Shown here piece by piece: positions 48,368 through 57,804 of a stretch of DNA of 64,000 nt. The notes beneath the pieces were generated by a model. It had not been told where the DNA came from. It worked only from the letters and a program-made list of their open reading frames with translations, and did not search any database. Numbering within the stretch: the first letter of the stretch is position 1; every line of letters begins with the position of its first letter. The translations under genes and the position numbers were made by a program. The DNA is taken from positions 1-64,000 of the forward strand of contig CAJXOW010000003.1 of NCBI GenBank assembly GCA_913057825.1. Direction: 5' to 3'. The stretch is from an uncultured Balneolaceae bacterium (GTDB lineage Bacteria; Bacteroidota; Rhodothermia; Balneolales; Balneolaceae).

Positions 48368-48413
48368 CTCTAAGTTTATTATCCGCCGATCAGCTTGCGG
48401 TTGTTGACCCATA

Positions 48414-49637
48414 TCACGAAGGAAACGAAATCTTTCCCGGTTTCACCAATTGGTCGGATTTGTCGTGTTGGTATGGAATGCCCCGGCCACTAAGCGTTTG
48501 ATTTCCCAATACGGCAAACGAAACGGCTTCTCGCGTGTCCGGATCCAGTCCCAACGCCGAGAAATCATCGATGGAAAGCGAGGGCAGTCGCCCCTTCAAT
48601 CCGTCAAGTAACGTACGATTATGAATTCCGCCGCCACTCACGTACATTTTACCGGTATTCTCGAACCGATCCCCCAGCTTTTCAATCGAGCGGGCAATTG
48701 ATTCCGTGGTAAATCGGGTTAAGGTGGCGACGAGGTCGTATGCATCCATATCCTGTTGATCTATAGATTCCAGAATATCCCATACCCAGTCGAAGTTGAA
48801 AGCCTCCGGACCCGTTGATTTGGGGATATCCCGATCGAAGAACGGGTGGCCCATCAGCTGATCCAGCACCTGCTCATCAACTTCGCCTCTTCCCGCAATT
48901 GCGCCATCCGGGTCAAATGGCTTGCCGGGAAAGAAGTGGCGTGTTGCCGCATCAATCAGCGTATTTCCCGGTCCCGTGTCGCTGTATATATAATCAATAT
49001 CAGAGGGAGACCGATCCGATGCCCCCAACCAGGTAAAGTTTGCAATCCCACCGATATTCAACAGCAATCGCGGTTCATCCGGCGAGCTGAACAACAATCG
49101 ATCCACGAACGGGGTAATCGGAGCTCCTTCGCCTCCGGCGGCGATCAACTTTTGACGGAAATCACTGAGGGTCAAAACGCCTGTTTGTCGTGCAATTTGG
49201 TCGCCATCCCCCAGTTGCAGCGTTGCGGCCGGGTCTGTAGAATCAGCGGGCTTGTGGTAGATGGTTTGTCCGTGACTGGCGATAAAATCCACTTCTAAAG
49301 GATCAGTCCTCCAATCATTCAAGGTCTTTCGCGTTATTCGACCAAACCACTTCCCCAGGTCCCGGTTAAGAACGCACAGATTTTGCAGGCTCGCCTGCTC
49401 CTGAAAAGCCACCCCCCTAATTCTTTTCTGCAGAGGTTCCGGGTAGTTAATGGTTGTAAAATGTACGAGTTCCACCTGCGTCTCAAAATCTGCGCCACCA
49501 ATCCGGCTAAGCGCGACGTCGAGCCCATCTCCCGAGGTCCCAGACATCAATCCGAGCGCCAACTTATGTTTCTTAGCCGCAACTTGATTCAGTCGTTCCG
49601 ATATTGTATTCATATTATGAATAACCTGATTCATCAA
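48414..49637 (-). CDS. anmK: anhydro-N-acetylmuramic acid kinase
   Basis: Phosphorylates and hydrolyses 1,6-anhydro-MurNAc from recycled peptidoglycan. The 407 residues carry LGLMSGTSGDGLDVAL near 28-43 (substrate/ATP site), FIASHGQTIYHKP near 122-134, LQLGDGDQIARQTGV near 142-156, LLNIGGIANFTWL near 189-201, YSDTGPGNTLIDA near 212-224 and YVSGGGIHNRTLLDGL near 330-345. An internal ATG at 49613 (MNTISERL) may be the real start. The upstream neighbours on the plus strand are unrelated. The amidase at 56509 belongs to the same wall-recycling process. Confidence 0.94.
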   Translation of the reverse strand: MMNQVIHNMNTISERLNQVAAKKHKLALGLMSGTSGDGLDVALSRIGGADFETQVELVHFTTINYPEPLQKRIRGVAFQEQASLQNLCVLNRDLGKWFGRITRKTLNDWRTDPLEVDFIASHGQTIYHKPADSTDPAATLQLGDGDQIARQTGVLTLSDFRQKLIAAGGEGAPITPFVDRLLFSSPDEPRLLLNIGGIANFTWLGASDRSPSDIDYIYSDTGPGNTLIDAATRHFFPGKPFDPDGAIAGRGEVDEQVLDQLMGHPFFDRDIPKSTGPEAFNFDWVWDILESIDQQDMDAYDLVATLTRFTTESIARSIEKLGDRFENTGKMYVSGGGIHNRTLLDGLKGRLPSLSIDDFSALGLDPDTREAVSFAVLGNQTLSGRGIPYQHDKSDQLVKPGKISFPS

Positions 49638-49690
49638 CTATCTTTGATCTCGATCAGCAAAGCGCGGGACTTAATTTAATCATACAAAAC

Positions 49691-49939
49691 ATGAGTGAAC
49701 TAAACGAGTCCGATTACGAAGCTTTTTACGAGGATCTGAAAATTTTAGTCGACACACTTCAAAAAGTGTTCAATTCCGAGCAATCCCGATACTATTTTAA
49801 TGACGAATCCAATACGCTTTATGTCGAGATCGAGGGGTTGGACGAGCTTTCAGATGAAGAAATAGAAGAAGTGGCTAATCCCGTTCTTGAAGAACTGGAC
49901 CTGGACCTGGACGAAGTGATCTTGCTGCCTTATCGTTAA
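49691..49939 (+). CDS. small acidic hypothetical protein
   Basis: 82 residues, very acidic in the second half (GLDELSDEEIEEVANPVLEE), with an aromatic N-terminal half (YEAFYEDLKILVDTLQKVF). It is divergent from anmK and starts 54 bp from it. I recognise no family, but the ORF is clean, has normal composition for this genome and a good start, so it is probably a real cytoplasmic protein. Confidence 0.6.
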   Translation: MSELNESDYEAFYEDLKILVDTLQKVFNSEQSRYYFNDESNTLYVEIEGLDELSDEEIEEVANPVLEELDLDLDEVILLPYR

Positions 49940-50081
49940 TTTACAAGCAATTTTCTCAATCTGTTCTCCCTGTTAGATATGCATGCGTTACACTGCCCAC
50001 GGGTAACGAGATTACAGGTTTTACCTTCCGAAATCTATTCGTAATTTGCCGCTTATCGTTCAACAGAAACAGGATGCTGCC

Positions 50082-51797
50082 ATGAAGCGAGTTGGTACCC
50101 GTAACTATGAGTTGAGATGTATCTCCTGCAATGCACTAAATTCGGAGAGGGAAACTACAACCTACTGTACGGAGTGTGGATCTGTACTGACGGTTATCTA
50201 CTCCGAATCAAGTTCCGACGTTCAATATCCTATCCAAGAGGCGGATGCCGACCCGCTAAAATCTACGCTGTCACCGCTGGTCAGCTTGCCGGGTCTTTCG
50301 AAAATGTATGGAGCCGACCTACATGCCAAGCTGGATTTTTATCATCCGACGGGCTGTTTTAAGGATCGCGGCAGCTACATCGAGGTCCAGAAAGCATTAG
50401 AACTGAACAAGGAAGCGATCTGTGTGGCCTCCACCGGCAACATGGCGGCTTCTGTTTCGGCCTATGCCTGCTACTTCGACCTTCCATGCTTCATATTTGT
50501 CCCCGAAAAGACCGAAGAAGCCAAATTGGCCCAGGCGACGATCTACAATGCCAACATTATACGCATCAAAGGGGATTTTACAACCTGCGAGGATGTTTGC
50601 CGTAAATTTTCCCAAAAAAATGATTACTATCTGGCCGGAGATTATGTGTTTCGTGGAGAGGGACAAAAAGTGTTTAGCTATGAATTATATGAGCAGGGGG
50701 ACCCTCACTACGATTATATCTTTATTCCTATAGGATGCGGTACCAATTACGCTGCCATCTGGAAAGGATATAAAGAGATGAAGGCCGGCGGGTTGATCGA
50801 CCGGCTCCCCCGGCTTGTCGCCGTTCAGGCCCAACACTGTTCGCCGGTCGTAGAAGGCATTAATAAACGGAAGAAAGTAATTTCTGACAGCGTGAACACG
50901 ATGGCCACCTCGGCCGCGGTGCCCGACCCGGTAGACTTCCAAAAGGTCCTTGAAGCCAAGGAGGAGTCAGACGGAATGGCCATAACGGTTAGCGAAAACG
51001 AAATTTTATCGGCGTTGCGAGAAATGGCGGTCGTCGAGGGACATTTTACCGAACCGGCCAGTGCTTTGCCTCTTGCCGCTTTCATAAAGCAGGTTGACCA
51101 ATTCAAAGACCAGAAATGTTTGTTTGCCCTGACCGGTACCGGGCTCAAAGATACCAAAGTCGTAACCAAACACTCCCTCGCTTCTCCGGTCCTGCCGCCA
51201 GACATTGAGCAGGTGCAAAATTTTGTCGAATCGGGATACCTGTCCATGCAAAAACGCGCCTGGGGTGAATCTCGTGAGACCTTGGTGGCCAATCTCAAGA
51301 TGGATCCGGCCCACCAGCAACTTTACGATCACTACCTGAGCCGTATCCATCAAAAAGGGAAAACACTGACCCCCGAAGAAACCGAAACGCTGCAGTCGCT
51401 GGTTTACGGGGAGCAAACCAATCTTGTCTATCCCGTAAAAGTTACCGATTACGAACTTACCATGCACATGCACGGACTGGTTAAGGCAGAAGTCAAGATG
51501 GAGATTAACGGAGAAGAATTCGTGGCCTATTCCGAAGGCGTGGGTCCATTGGATGCCGTTCTTACCGCGGTAAAATCCAAAAGTGATAGCCTGCTGCCAT
51601 TGCAGGTTGCCGACCACCAGGTAGAGATGCTCAGTCCCGATACCGAATCCCTTGTCGTTGCGACCCTGCGCCTTACCCATGATAACCAGCAATTTGAAGC
51701 GAAAGCGGCCTCCCCCGATACGATCGAAGCCACGCTCGAAGCGTTTCTCAAGGGACTTGCCATGGCTTATAAAAAATCCGGCGATTCGGATTATTAG
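50082..51797 (+). CDS. thrC: threonine synthase fused to a LeuA-type regulatory domain
   Basis: Converts O-phosphohomoserine to threonine with PLP. I chose ATG at 50082 (AGGA 8 bp upstream), giving 571 residues; a TTG at 50046 is less likely. The N-terminus is a zinc-ribbon-like CxxC...CxxC (Cys13, 16, 29, 32) followed by the PLP-lysine motif HPTGCFKDRGSY (near 86-97), VASTGNMAASVSAYA and the Gly loop. The last 120 residues (about 449-565) are not part of threonine synthase. They read DYELTMHMHGLVKAEVKM, EGVGPLDAVLTAVKSK and the final AFLKGLAMAYKK, matching the dimerisation/allosteric domain of 2-isopropylmalate synthase. This suggests feedback control by an amino acid. Confidence 0.88.
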   Translation: MKRVGTRNYELRCISCNALNSERETTTYCTECGSVLTVIYSESSSDVQYPIQEADADPLKSTLSPLVSLPGLSKMYGADLHAKLDFYHPTGCFKDRGSYIEVQKALELNKEAICVASTGNMAASVSAYACYFDLPCFIFVPEKTEEAKLAQATIYNANIIRIKGDFTTCEDVCRKFSQKNDYYLAGDYVFRGEGQKVFSYELYEQGDPHYDYIFIPIGCGTNYAAIWKGYKEMKAGGLIDRLPRLVAVQAQHCSPVVEGINKRKKVISDSVNTMATSAAVPDPVDFQKVLEAKEESDGMAITVSENEILSALREMAVVEGHFTEPASALPLAAFIKQVDQFKDQKCLFALTGTGLKDTKVVTKHSLASPVLPPDIEQVQNFVESGYLSMQKRAWGESRETLVANLKMDPAHQQLYDHYLSRIHQKGKTLTPEETETLQSLVYGEQTNLVYPVKVTDYELTMHMHGLVKAEVKMEINGEEFVAYSEGVGPLDAVLTAVKSKSDSLLPLQVADHQVEMLSPDTESLVVATLRLTHDNQQFEAKAASPDTIEATLEAFLKGLAMAYKKSGDSDY

Positions 51798-52174
51798 CAG
51801 CCGGAAGTTCTAGCGCCAAAACTGTAAGCATTACTGGTATTACGGATACAAAAATCGCAAGTTCAAAGTCCCCGGCAAATCTAACTGATCTCTTTATCAT
51901 AGAGTGCAGAAGTTAGTAAATGAAGGCGGCCGGATCGAAGCGGGCGGCGGTTCCTTGCTCGGAAACTTTTCTTGTTTGTTGCCGGTTGGTATGGTTGCCG
52001 GTCAAGGTATTTACTCAGAGTAATTTCAGTTTTTGATCCGAAAATTTTAATGCTTCGGAACCGCCGCCCGCTTCGATCCGGCCGCCTTCATTTACTAATT
52101 TTCAGCTTATTTTTGCACTTTTAGCCTTAGATCAGTTAGATTATGCTTCACTTTAATAAAAATCTGACTTTGAC
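51798..52174. other. intergenic region between thrC and DUF819, holding element H
   Basis: 377 bp; the centre is occupied by class I element H (51913-52098). The remaining 115 bp before and 76 bp after show no ORF, RNA or terminator I can support. A promoter for the downstream gene is expected in the last 76 bp. Confidence 0.4.
51913..52098. repeat. class I hairpin element H (plus orientation)
   Basis: 186 bp with the longest perfect arms of the family: 51913-51954 and 52057-52098 are complementary over 42/42 bp. The outer 28 bp (starting TTAGTAAATGAAGGCGGCCG) are unlike any other copy. Inner motifs TTGCTCGGAAACTTTTC and CCGAAAATTTTAATGCTTC place it with F. The centre is unlike that of A, B and G. 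Confidence 0.96.
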
Positions 52175-53428
52175 ATGACTCTGTTGCTTAGTTCTCCGGT
52201 GTTTACCAATGATGCCGTTGTTTTCGGCATTTTGATGTTGCTTCTGGCTGCGATTTTCGTAACCGCCCACAGTGAACATCCTTTCTGGCAAAAATTTTAT
52301 ACCTACGTCCCCTCCCTCCTTTTATGCTACTTCCTGCCTTCAATATTGAACTCGGCAGGTCTGGTATCCGGGGAGGAATCCCAACTCTATTTTGTAGCTT
52401 CCAGATACATGCTCCCGGCAAGTCTTGTATTATTAACCATTTCGATCGACTTGAAGGGTATCGTGAACCTGGGACCCAAAGCGGTAATCATGTTTATCGC
52501 CGGTACCGTCGGAATTGTAATCGGCGGACCTCTATCGATCCTAATTGTCAGTTCTTTTGCCCCGGACATTGTCGGAGGCAGTGGTCCCGATGCTGTTTGG
52601 CGTGGACTCACCACCGTGGCCGGCAGCTGGATTGGGGGTGGTGCCAACCAGACGGCGATGTACGAGGTGTTTGGTCCATCGGACGACCTGTTCTCGGCGA
52701 TGATTACGGTGGATGTAATTGTAGCAAATATCTGGATGGCATTTCTGCTATATGGTGCCGGTGTCTCCGAAAAACTTGATCGGTGGTTTAAAGCGGATGC
52801 CTCCGCCATTACCGAAGTTCGAAAGAAAATCGAGGAGTACCGGAACAGCATCGCCGAAATTCCCAAACTGAAAGATACCATGACCGTGGTTGCGGTAGGT
52901 TTTGGCGTAACGGCCGTCGGACATGTGGTAGCTGATTTCATCGCTCCCATGATCCAGGAACAAGCCCCTTATCTGAGTAAATTCAGCCTCACTTCCCCCT
53001 TCTTCTGGCTGATCGTGGTGGCAACGACGGCGGGATTGCTCTTGTCGTTTACACGAGCACGCGAACTGGAAGGTGTTGGAGCTTCCCGCATGGGAAGTCT
53101 GTTGTTATATATCCTGGTCGCCACGATCGGTATGAAAATGAATGTACTTGCAATTTTTGAGAGCCCGGGCTTGTTTCTCGTAGGCTTCTGCTGGATGCTG
53201 GTTCACGTGTTAATTCTTTTTGTTGTGGCCAAAACCATCAACGCACCTTTTTTCTTCATAGCCGTGGGCAGCCAGGCAAATGTCGGCGGCGCCGCCTCGG
53301 CTCCTATCGTAGCTTCCGCTTTTCATCCGGCTCTTGCCCCGGTGGGCGTGCTCCTCGCCGTACTCGGTTACGCCCTCGGGACCTATGCTGCCTGGTTCTG
53401 CGGAATCCTGATGCAGATGGTGGCCTAA
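52175..53428 (+). CDS. DUF819-family membrane protein (YjcL-like)
   Basis: 417 residues and about ten hydrophobic segments, an inner-membrane protein. Family features are SGPDAVWRGLTTVAGSWIGGGANQTAMYEVF near 140-170, SRMGSLLLYILVATIGMKMN near 305-325 and NAPFFFIAVGSQANVGGAASAPIVASAFHP near 362-392, where the Gly-rich loops are typical. The family has a transporter-like fold but no proven substrate. It starts 76 bp after element H and stands alone on this strand before the next gene. Confidence 0.9.
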   Translation: MTLLLSSPVFTNDAVVFGILMLLLAAIFVTAHSEHPFWQKFYTYVPSLLLCYFLPSILNSAGLVSGEESQLYFVASRYMLPASLVLLTISIDLKGIVNLGPKAVIMFIAGTVGIVIGGPLSILIVSSFAPDIVGGSGPDAVWRGLTTVAGSWIGGGANQTAMYEVFGPSDDLFSAMITVDVIVANIWMAFLLYGAGVSEKLDRWFKADASAITEVRKKIEEYRNSIAEIPKLKDTMTVVAVGFGVTAVGHVVADFIAPMIQEQAPYLSKFSLTSPFFWLIVVATTAGLLLSFTRARELEGVGASRMGSLLLYILVATIGMKMNVLAIFESPGLFLVGFCWMLVHVLILFVVAKTINAPFFFIAVGSQANVGGAASAPIVASAFHPALAPVGVLLAVLGYALGTYAAWFCGILMQMVA

Positions 53429-53572
53429 AAAACACCTTATACCCTTTTAGATATCGTCTCTCTGTGCTAAATTGTTGGTAAATTAAATGAGGTCTGGGAA
53501 ATCGGGTATCGAACCGGTTAACTATGGCTTTTATTCGACATATAACAGATTATGGAGCCTTAGTTTCAATTC

Positions 53573-54076
53573 ATGAGCAATCACTATTACAAATATGCTT
53601 ACTTATACTGGCTGATCCCGCTCTTCTTCCTCGGACTAGCGGTGCATCAAACTGCTGTTCGCCAGGGACTCAAAAATACGTATAAAGAGGGAACCAGTTA
53701 TACGGCCGAGATCCTGCAATTTGAAACCAAACAGATTGTCACCCAAAACAGCAGTTTTGTCGTTCTTGAATTCGAAACAAAAAGCGGGAAAGTTATACGT
53801 GAAAAACTCTCCCTGCCCGTCGAGATCTCCGGTACGGTCTCCAAAGGTAAAATCCTGCCCATACGATATGATCCCGACAGTTTTCAGGATATCATCATCA
53901 TAGCCGCTTATGAAGACCATAAATCGGTAACGCTTGTAAACATCGCTATGGCCGCTTTTGCCTTTTTGGCTACCGCTATATTGGGTTGGGGCGTTAATCG
54001 ATGGGTACGGTCCCAAAACAAGCCGAATAAAAAGCAAAAACTGATTATTACCAATATCAAGACGGCCGATTCATAA
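53573..54076 (+). CDS. small membrane protein, DUF3592-like
   Basis: 167 residues with two membrane segments (YLYWLIPLFFLGLAVHQTA near the N-terminus and NIAMAAFAFLATAILGWGV near 122-141) around a beta-rich loop of about 90 residues (SYTAEILQFETKQIV, ... RYDPDSFQDIIII). The layout resembles DUF3592 proteins. Its stop overlaps the start of the next gene in TAATG, so translation is coupled with the RsmI-like methylase. The function is unknown. Confidence 0.7.
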   Translation: MSNHYYKYAYLYWLIPLFFLGLAVHQTAVRQGLKNTYKEGTSYTAEILQFETKQIVTQNSSFVVLEFETKSGKVIREKLSLPVEISGTVSKGKILPIRYDPDSFQDIIIIAAYEDHKSVTLVNIAMAAFAFLATAILGWGVNRWVRSQNKPNKKQKLIITNIKTADS

Positions 54077-54822
54077 TGTCATCCGATCAAAGCACCGGCA
54101 CGCTGTATTTGATACCTGTCACGCTGGGGAAAACCCCTGAAAACAATACCATCCCCGAATACGTACTGGACGTGATCCGTCGGCTGGAAGTGCTGATCGT
54201 CGAAAACGTTAAAACCGCCCGTAATTTTCTGCAATGGGTTGGTGATACCGTCCCTGAATATGAAATTGAATTTTTGCTGCTGAATAAAAACACGTCGGAT
54301 GAAGAAGTGGATTCATTTTTGGATCCGTTGCTCGAGGGTAAAGACGTCGGGCTCATGTCGGAAGCCGGCACGCCTGTTATTGCTGATCCAGGTTCTTCAT
54401 TAATCCAACGGGTCCACGAACGAGGTATAAAGGTAACCCCGCTTACAGGTCCATCCTCCATTTTCCTGGCTTTAATGGCCTCCGGGTTCAATGGACAGCA
54501 ATTCACATTTACCGGCTATTTGCCCAGGGAAAGTTCCAAACGTCAGTCGACTATACAGTCTCTTGAAAAAGAATCACGCCAAAAAGAACGCACCATCCTT
54601 TTCATGGAGACGCCGCACCGCAACAACGATTTGATGCAAGCCGTCATCAATACTTGCAATCCGGATACCCATTTTTGCGTGGCGGCAAGCCTGACCCTCC
54701 CCGATGAATTGATTGTCTCCGAACCTGTCCGTGCATGGAAAAAACGTGATAAGCTTCCCGATCTGACCGATAAGCCCGCTATTTTCCTGATCTTTGCCGG
54801 CAATCCCCGTAACCTGACATAA
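54076..54822 (+). CDS. RsmI-like tetrapyrrole-methylase-family SAM methyltransferase
   Basis: 248 residues of the tetrapyrrole methylase fold. Motifs: GTLYLIPVTLGK near 8-19, VLIVENVKTARNFLQWVG, GLMSEAGTPVIADPGSSLI near 94-112 and VTPLTGPSSIFLALMASGF near 122-140, close to RsmI (2'-O-methylation of C1402 in 16S rRNA). Paralogues of this kind occur beside true RsmI, so the substrate is not certain. The start overlaps the preceding stop in TAATG. Confidence 0.82.
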   Translation: MSSDQSTGTLYLIPVTLGKTPENNTIPEYVLDVIRRLEVLIVENVKTARNFLQWVGDTVPEYEIEFLLLNKNTSDEEVDSFLDPLLEGKDVGLMSEAGTPVIADPGSSLIQRVHERGIKVTPLTGPSSIFLALMASGFNGQQFTFTGYLPRESSKRQSTIQSLEKESRQKERTILFMETPHRNNDLMQAVINTCNPDTHFCVAASLTLPDELIVSEPVRAWKKRDKLPDLTDKPAIFLIFAGNPRNLT

Positions 54823-54825
54823 AAA

Positions 54826-54860
54826 AGCCGACCTGCTGTCGTACAGGCCGGCTCCTTTTA
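54826..54860. terminator. terminator between convergent genes
   Basis: Stem AGCCGACCTG / CAGGCCGGCT (one mismatch) with loop CTGTCGTA, an A-tract before and CCTTTTAAA after. It probably serves both directions. Confidence 0.82.
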
Positions 54861-54888
54861 AAATGTTAAATAAGTAAGGGGATAATAC

Positions 54889-55269
54889 CTAAGCCCCCGC
54901 TTTTTCCAGCATGTTTACAATGTCGTCATGATGAGAGATACTTGCTTGATCTTTTGCACTCCACCCCCGATTGTCAAATACTTCAACATCGGAATGGTGA
55001 TCGATCAGGGCTTCAACAATCTTCTCATGTCCTTTGGTAGAAGCCCAATATAGTGCGTTGGTACCACGGTTGTCACGTGCATTCACATCCGCCCCGTGAT
55101 CCAACAAATATTGCACGATAGCCAGGTGGCCATGTTTGGCCGCCTTGATTAACGCAGTACGTCCGTGTTCATCTGCTTCATCTACGTCAAAGGCTTGGCT
55201 ATCGAGCTGTTCTTTCACGGTTTCAGTATCCCCCTGCTCTACAGCATCAAGAAAGGTTGTTTTATTCAT
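54889..55269 (-). CDS. ankyrin-repeat protein
   Basis: 126 residues from ATG at 55269, which has the perfect RBS GGAGG; an ORF start at 55353 would add 28 unlikely residues. Four ankyrin repeats fill it: TTFLDAVEQGDTETVKEQL, GRTALIKAAKHGHLAIVQYLLDHGADV, GTNALYWASTKGHEKIVEALIDHHSDV and GWSAKDQASISHHDDIVNML. Such domains bind proteins. The protein has no other domain or signal peptide, so it should be cytoplasmic. The partner is unknown. Confidence 0.92.
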   Translation of the reverse strand: MNKTTFLDAVEQGDTETVKEQLDSQAFDVDEADEHGRTALIKAAKHGHLAIVQYLLDHGADVNARDNRGTNALYWASTKGHEKIVEALIDHHSDVEVFDNRGWSAKDQASISHHDDIVNMLEKAGA

Positions 55270-55429
55270 AAAACGTCCTCCAGTCTTATTAAATGTGAAA
55301 AGGTAAGCTATTTTTATAGTACTCTTTTTTGGATATTTATGCAACATGTACAATCAATAATAATACCCTGAAATGACACCGGCTGAGTAACCAATTCACA
55401 CTTTTTGAACACAACCCCCTTTTACCGTC

Positions 55430-56164
55430 TTATCGATCGGCCCGGATGATCATATTGGGAGTCAAGACCACCTCCGATATACTTCTTCCGGTGATAAAAA
55501 AGAGGAATTTTGCCGCCCCTCGCATCCCCCGAAAACCCAGACGCTGAATCCACCCCTTCATACCCGTTCTGTATTTTACGGGTTCCGGCATTATCTCGAC
55601 ATTCGAAAAATTCATTGTTTCAAACAATTGGACCGCGGACGAGCCATTCAGGATAAGTCCGTGCGTAAAATCCCCATATGCATAAACGGTTCCAAAAGGG
55701 GCATCGATATTGGGCGTGCGACCGATAAAACGTCCTCCTTCTGATAGCGACTCATAAACCAACTTTAGTAGTCGAACCACTTCGGCCTTGGTAAAATGTT
55801 CTATCAAATCCAGCCCGATAATCACATCCCAACGCTGATCTCCCTCCAAAAATTCAAATAAGTCGGCTTGTATAACCCGTTCCACTCCCATTGCCCTGGC
55901 TTGCTTGATTTGGTCTTCACTTATATCAACCCCTTCCACGTTTTGATATCCCGACTTCACCAAAAAATCTACCAGGCTTCCATACCCACATCCTGCATCC
56001 AAAATGCGGATTTTCGAATTATCCGGTAGCAAGGGAAGAATAAGATTCCGGTAATGTCGCTGGTCACTGCTCACCTTCTTTTGAAGCGAAACCTCTCCTC
56101 TACCGGCTTGATCCGCATAATAACTGCGGTAAAATCGTTCCCGAAAATCTTCATCATAATTCAT
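55430..56164 (-). CDS. class I SAM-dependent methyltransferase
   Basis: 244 residues. Motif I is RILDAGCGYGSLVDFLVKSG near 74-93, followed by VEGVDISEDQIKQARAMGV and VIIGLDLIEHFTKAEVVRLL, the pattern of UbiE/UbiG-like methyltransferases. The C-terminal part (FGTVYAYGDFTHGLILNG, MKGWIQRLGFRGMRG) resembles enzymes acting in surface polysaccharide or lipid modification; that is inference. A 343-bp AT-rich gap to the divergent amidase gene holds its promoter. Confidence 0.83.
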   Translation of the reverse strand: MNYDEDFRERFYRSYYADQAGRGEVSLQKKVSSDQRHYRNLILPLLPDNSKIRILDAGCGYGSLVDFLVKSGYQNVEGVDISEDQIKQARAMGVERVIQADLFEFLEGDQRWDVIIGLDLIEHFTKAEVVRLLKLVYESLSEGGRFIGRTPNIDAPFGTVYAYGDFTHGLILNGSSAVQLFETMNFSNVEIMPEPVKYRTGMKGWIQRLGFRGMRGAAKFLFFITGRSISEVVLTPNMIIRADR

Positions 56165-56508
56165 ATCTAATCGGATTCGATGATCATTTTGTATTAAAAT
56201 TCATCTCATGTCTTAATAATCTTGCTAAAAATCCTCCCTAATAGCATGAATCGTTTACTAATTTAGTTTAAACCAATCTTTTAACGAACAAAAACTTTCT
56301 AAATAATAAGTATCAAGAAATTTGTTCTCTAAATACCAGAAATCTACTTTTTTTGTAAAAAATATACCTTGATTTAGGATGGATATCCAGAATTCTCGTA
56401 TATAAAAAGTAATATAATTATCAATAATATTTTTGATTTAGTATATTTTAACTATTTTTATGTAAATGAAGCTGATATAAAAATATATCTGTGATTTATA
56501 CATTTACC
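56165..56508. other. AT-rich divergent promoter region
   Basis: 344 bp between divergent methyltransferase and amidase genes. It is very AT-rich, with long T and A runs (for example 56347-56365). No repeat, RNA gene or clear dyad is visible. Both promoters must lie here. No consensus box is clear enough to mark. Confidence 0.4.
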
Positions 56509-57771
56509 ATGCAAAGAATTACTATTTTAACAGCGTTGTTAATTCTTTTAAGTGGAGTAGCCCTCGGACAACCCGGGCTCGAACGAATTTCTACCACACC
56601 AACCAGCACGGGAGACGGTTATGTAGTCCGATTTCATACCACGCCGGCTGTCGACTCTTTTAAAGTCCGTCAACCTACTCACGACCTGGTCCAACTAACT
56701 TTGTATGGAAATCACATCGATACCAGCGGCGTTTATATCCACACATTAAAGAAACCATTTGACGACATCACCCTTCATCACATTCCGGACGGTGTCGGAG
56801 TAGATATTTATTTAAACCAGGATGCCACCCTGAGGGCCAATGCATACCCCGACCGCAACCGCTCCCATTTGCTTGTCGGCCTCAAGAAGACTTCGATGGA
56901 TCAACTGAACCAGATTACAAAAAACGTTCAGTCTATCATATGGTCACGTTATGCTATAACAAAGGGAGGCCCGACAGATCCTTTGCAAATATCGAATAAA
57001 GCGAACAATGATGGTGATGTCGAGCTTAGCGAAAGTTACTATGAAGCCAAGGACAAACTTAAATTTGATGTCGTGGTTATTGATGCGGGTCACGGCGGGC
57101 GCGATCCCGGAAGTATCGGGTATAAAAACACTCATGAGAAAGATATTACATTGGATGTAGCTCTAAAACTGGGGCACTACATAAATAAATATCTGCCGGA
57201 TGTGAAGGTTGTGTACACCCGGAAAACGGACAAATTCGTGGGTTTGGAGGAACGGGGACATATAGCCAATGAAGCTGAAGGAGATCTTTTTGTTTCCCTT
57301 CACTGCAATGCATTCCGACAACGCAGTGTACATGGCAGTGAAGTTTATTTCCTGGGCCTGCATAAAAGCGAGTCGGCTTTCCGGGTGATGAAACAGGAGA
57401 ACTCGGTTATTAAACTGGAAAAAGGTCAGGATAAAAAAAGTCGACTGACCGAAAATGAACTCCTGATTTATGAATTGGCTAACAGTGGTTATATGTCGAC
57501 CAGTGAAAAAATTGCCGGCATGGTGGAGCATCAATTCGATCACCGGGCCCAAAGGGATTCCCGCGGGGTAAAACAGGCCGGATTTATCGTACTCTATCAC
57601 GCTTCCATGCCTGCCATCCTGGCCGAGCTCGGGTTTATATCCAATCCCTCTGAACAACGATTCCTGACCAGCGACTATGGAAAAGCCATCATGGCTTCTG
57701 CCCTCTTTCGCGCTATCCGGAATTACAAGGAACAATACGAAAAGAGTCAAAACCTGACTTCAAACGAGTAG
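56509..57771 (+). CDS. N-acetylmuramoyl-L-alanine amidase (Amidase_3)
   Basis: 420 residues from ATG at 56509 (MQRITILTALLILL); a GTG at 56491 is less likely. A signal peptide ends near ALGQ. The N-terminal 100 residues are AMIN-like (beta-rich, FHTTPAVDSFKVRQPTHDLVQ). The catalytic domain starts near residue 185 with VVIDAGHGGRDPGSIG (Zn ligand His), then ERGHIANEAEGDLFVSLHCNAF near 246-267 (Zn ligand His) and VLYHASMPAILAELGFISNP near 360-380 with the catalytic Glu. It cleaves peptide from glycan in the periplasm. A related cell-wall recycling enzyme, AnmK, is at 48414. Confidence 0.93.
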   Translation: MQRITILTALLILLSGVALGQPGLERISTTPTSTGDGYVVRFHTTPAVDSFKVRQPTHDLVQLTLYGNHIDTSGVYIHTLKKPFDDITLHHIPDGVGVDIYLNQDATLRANAYPDRNRSHLLVGLKKTSMDQLNQITKNVQSIIWSRYAITKGGPTDPLQISNKANNDGDVELSESYYEAKDKLKFDVVVIDAGHGGRDPGSIGYKNTHEKDITLDVALKLGHYINKYLPDVKVVYTRKTDKFVGLEERGHIANEAEGDLFVSLHCNAFRQRSVHGSEVYFLGLHKSESAFRVMKQENSVIKLEKGQDKKSRLTENELLIYELANSGYMSTSEKIAGMVEHQFDHRAQRDSRGVKQAGFIVLYHASMPAILAELGFISNPSEQRFLTSDYGKAIMASALFRAIRNYKEQYEKSQNLTSNE

Positions 57772-57804
57772 TAGGAACCTCTCTTATAATTTCAGCATAG
57801 TGAT

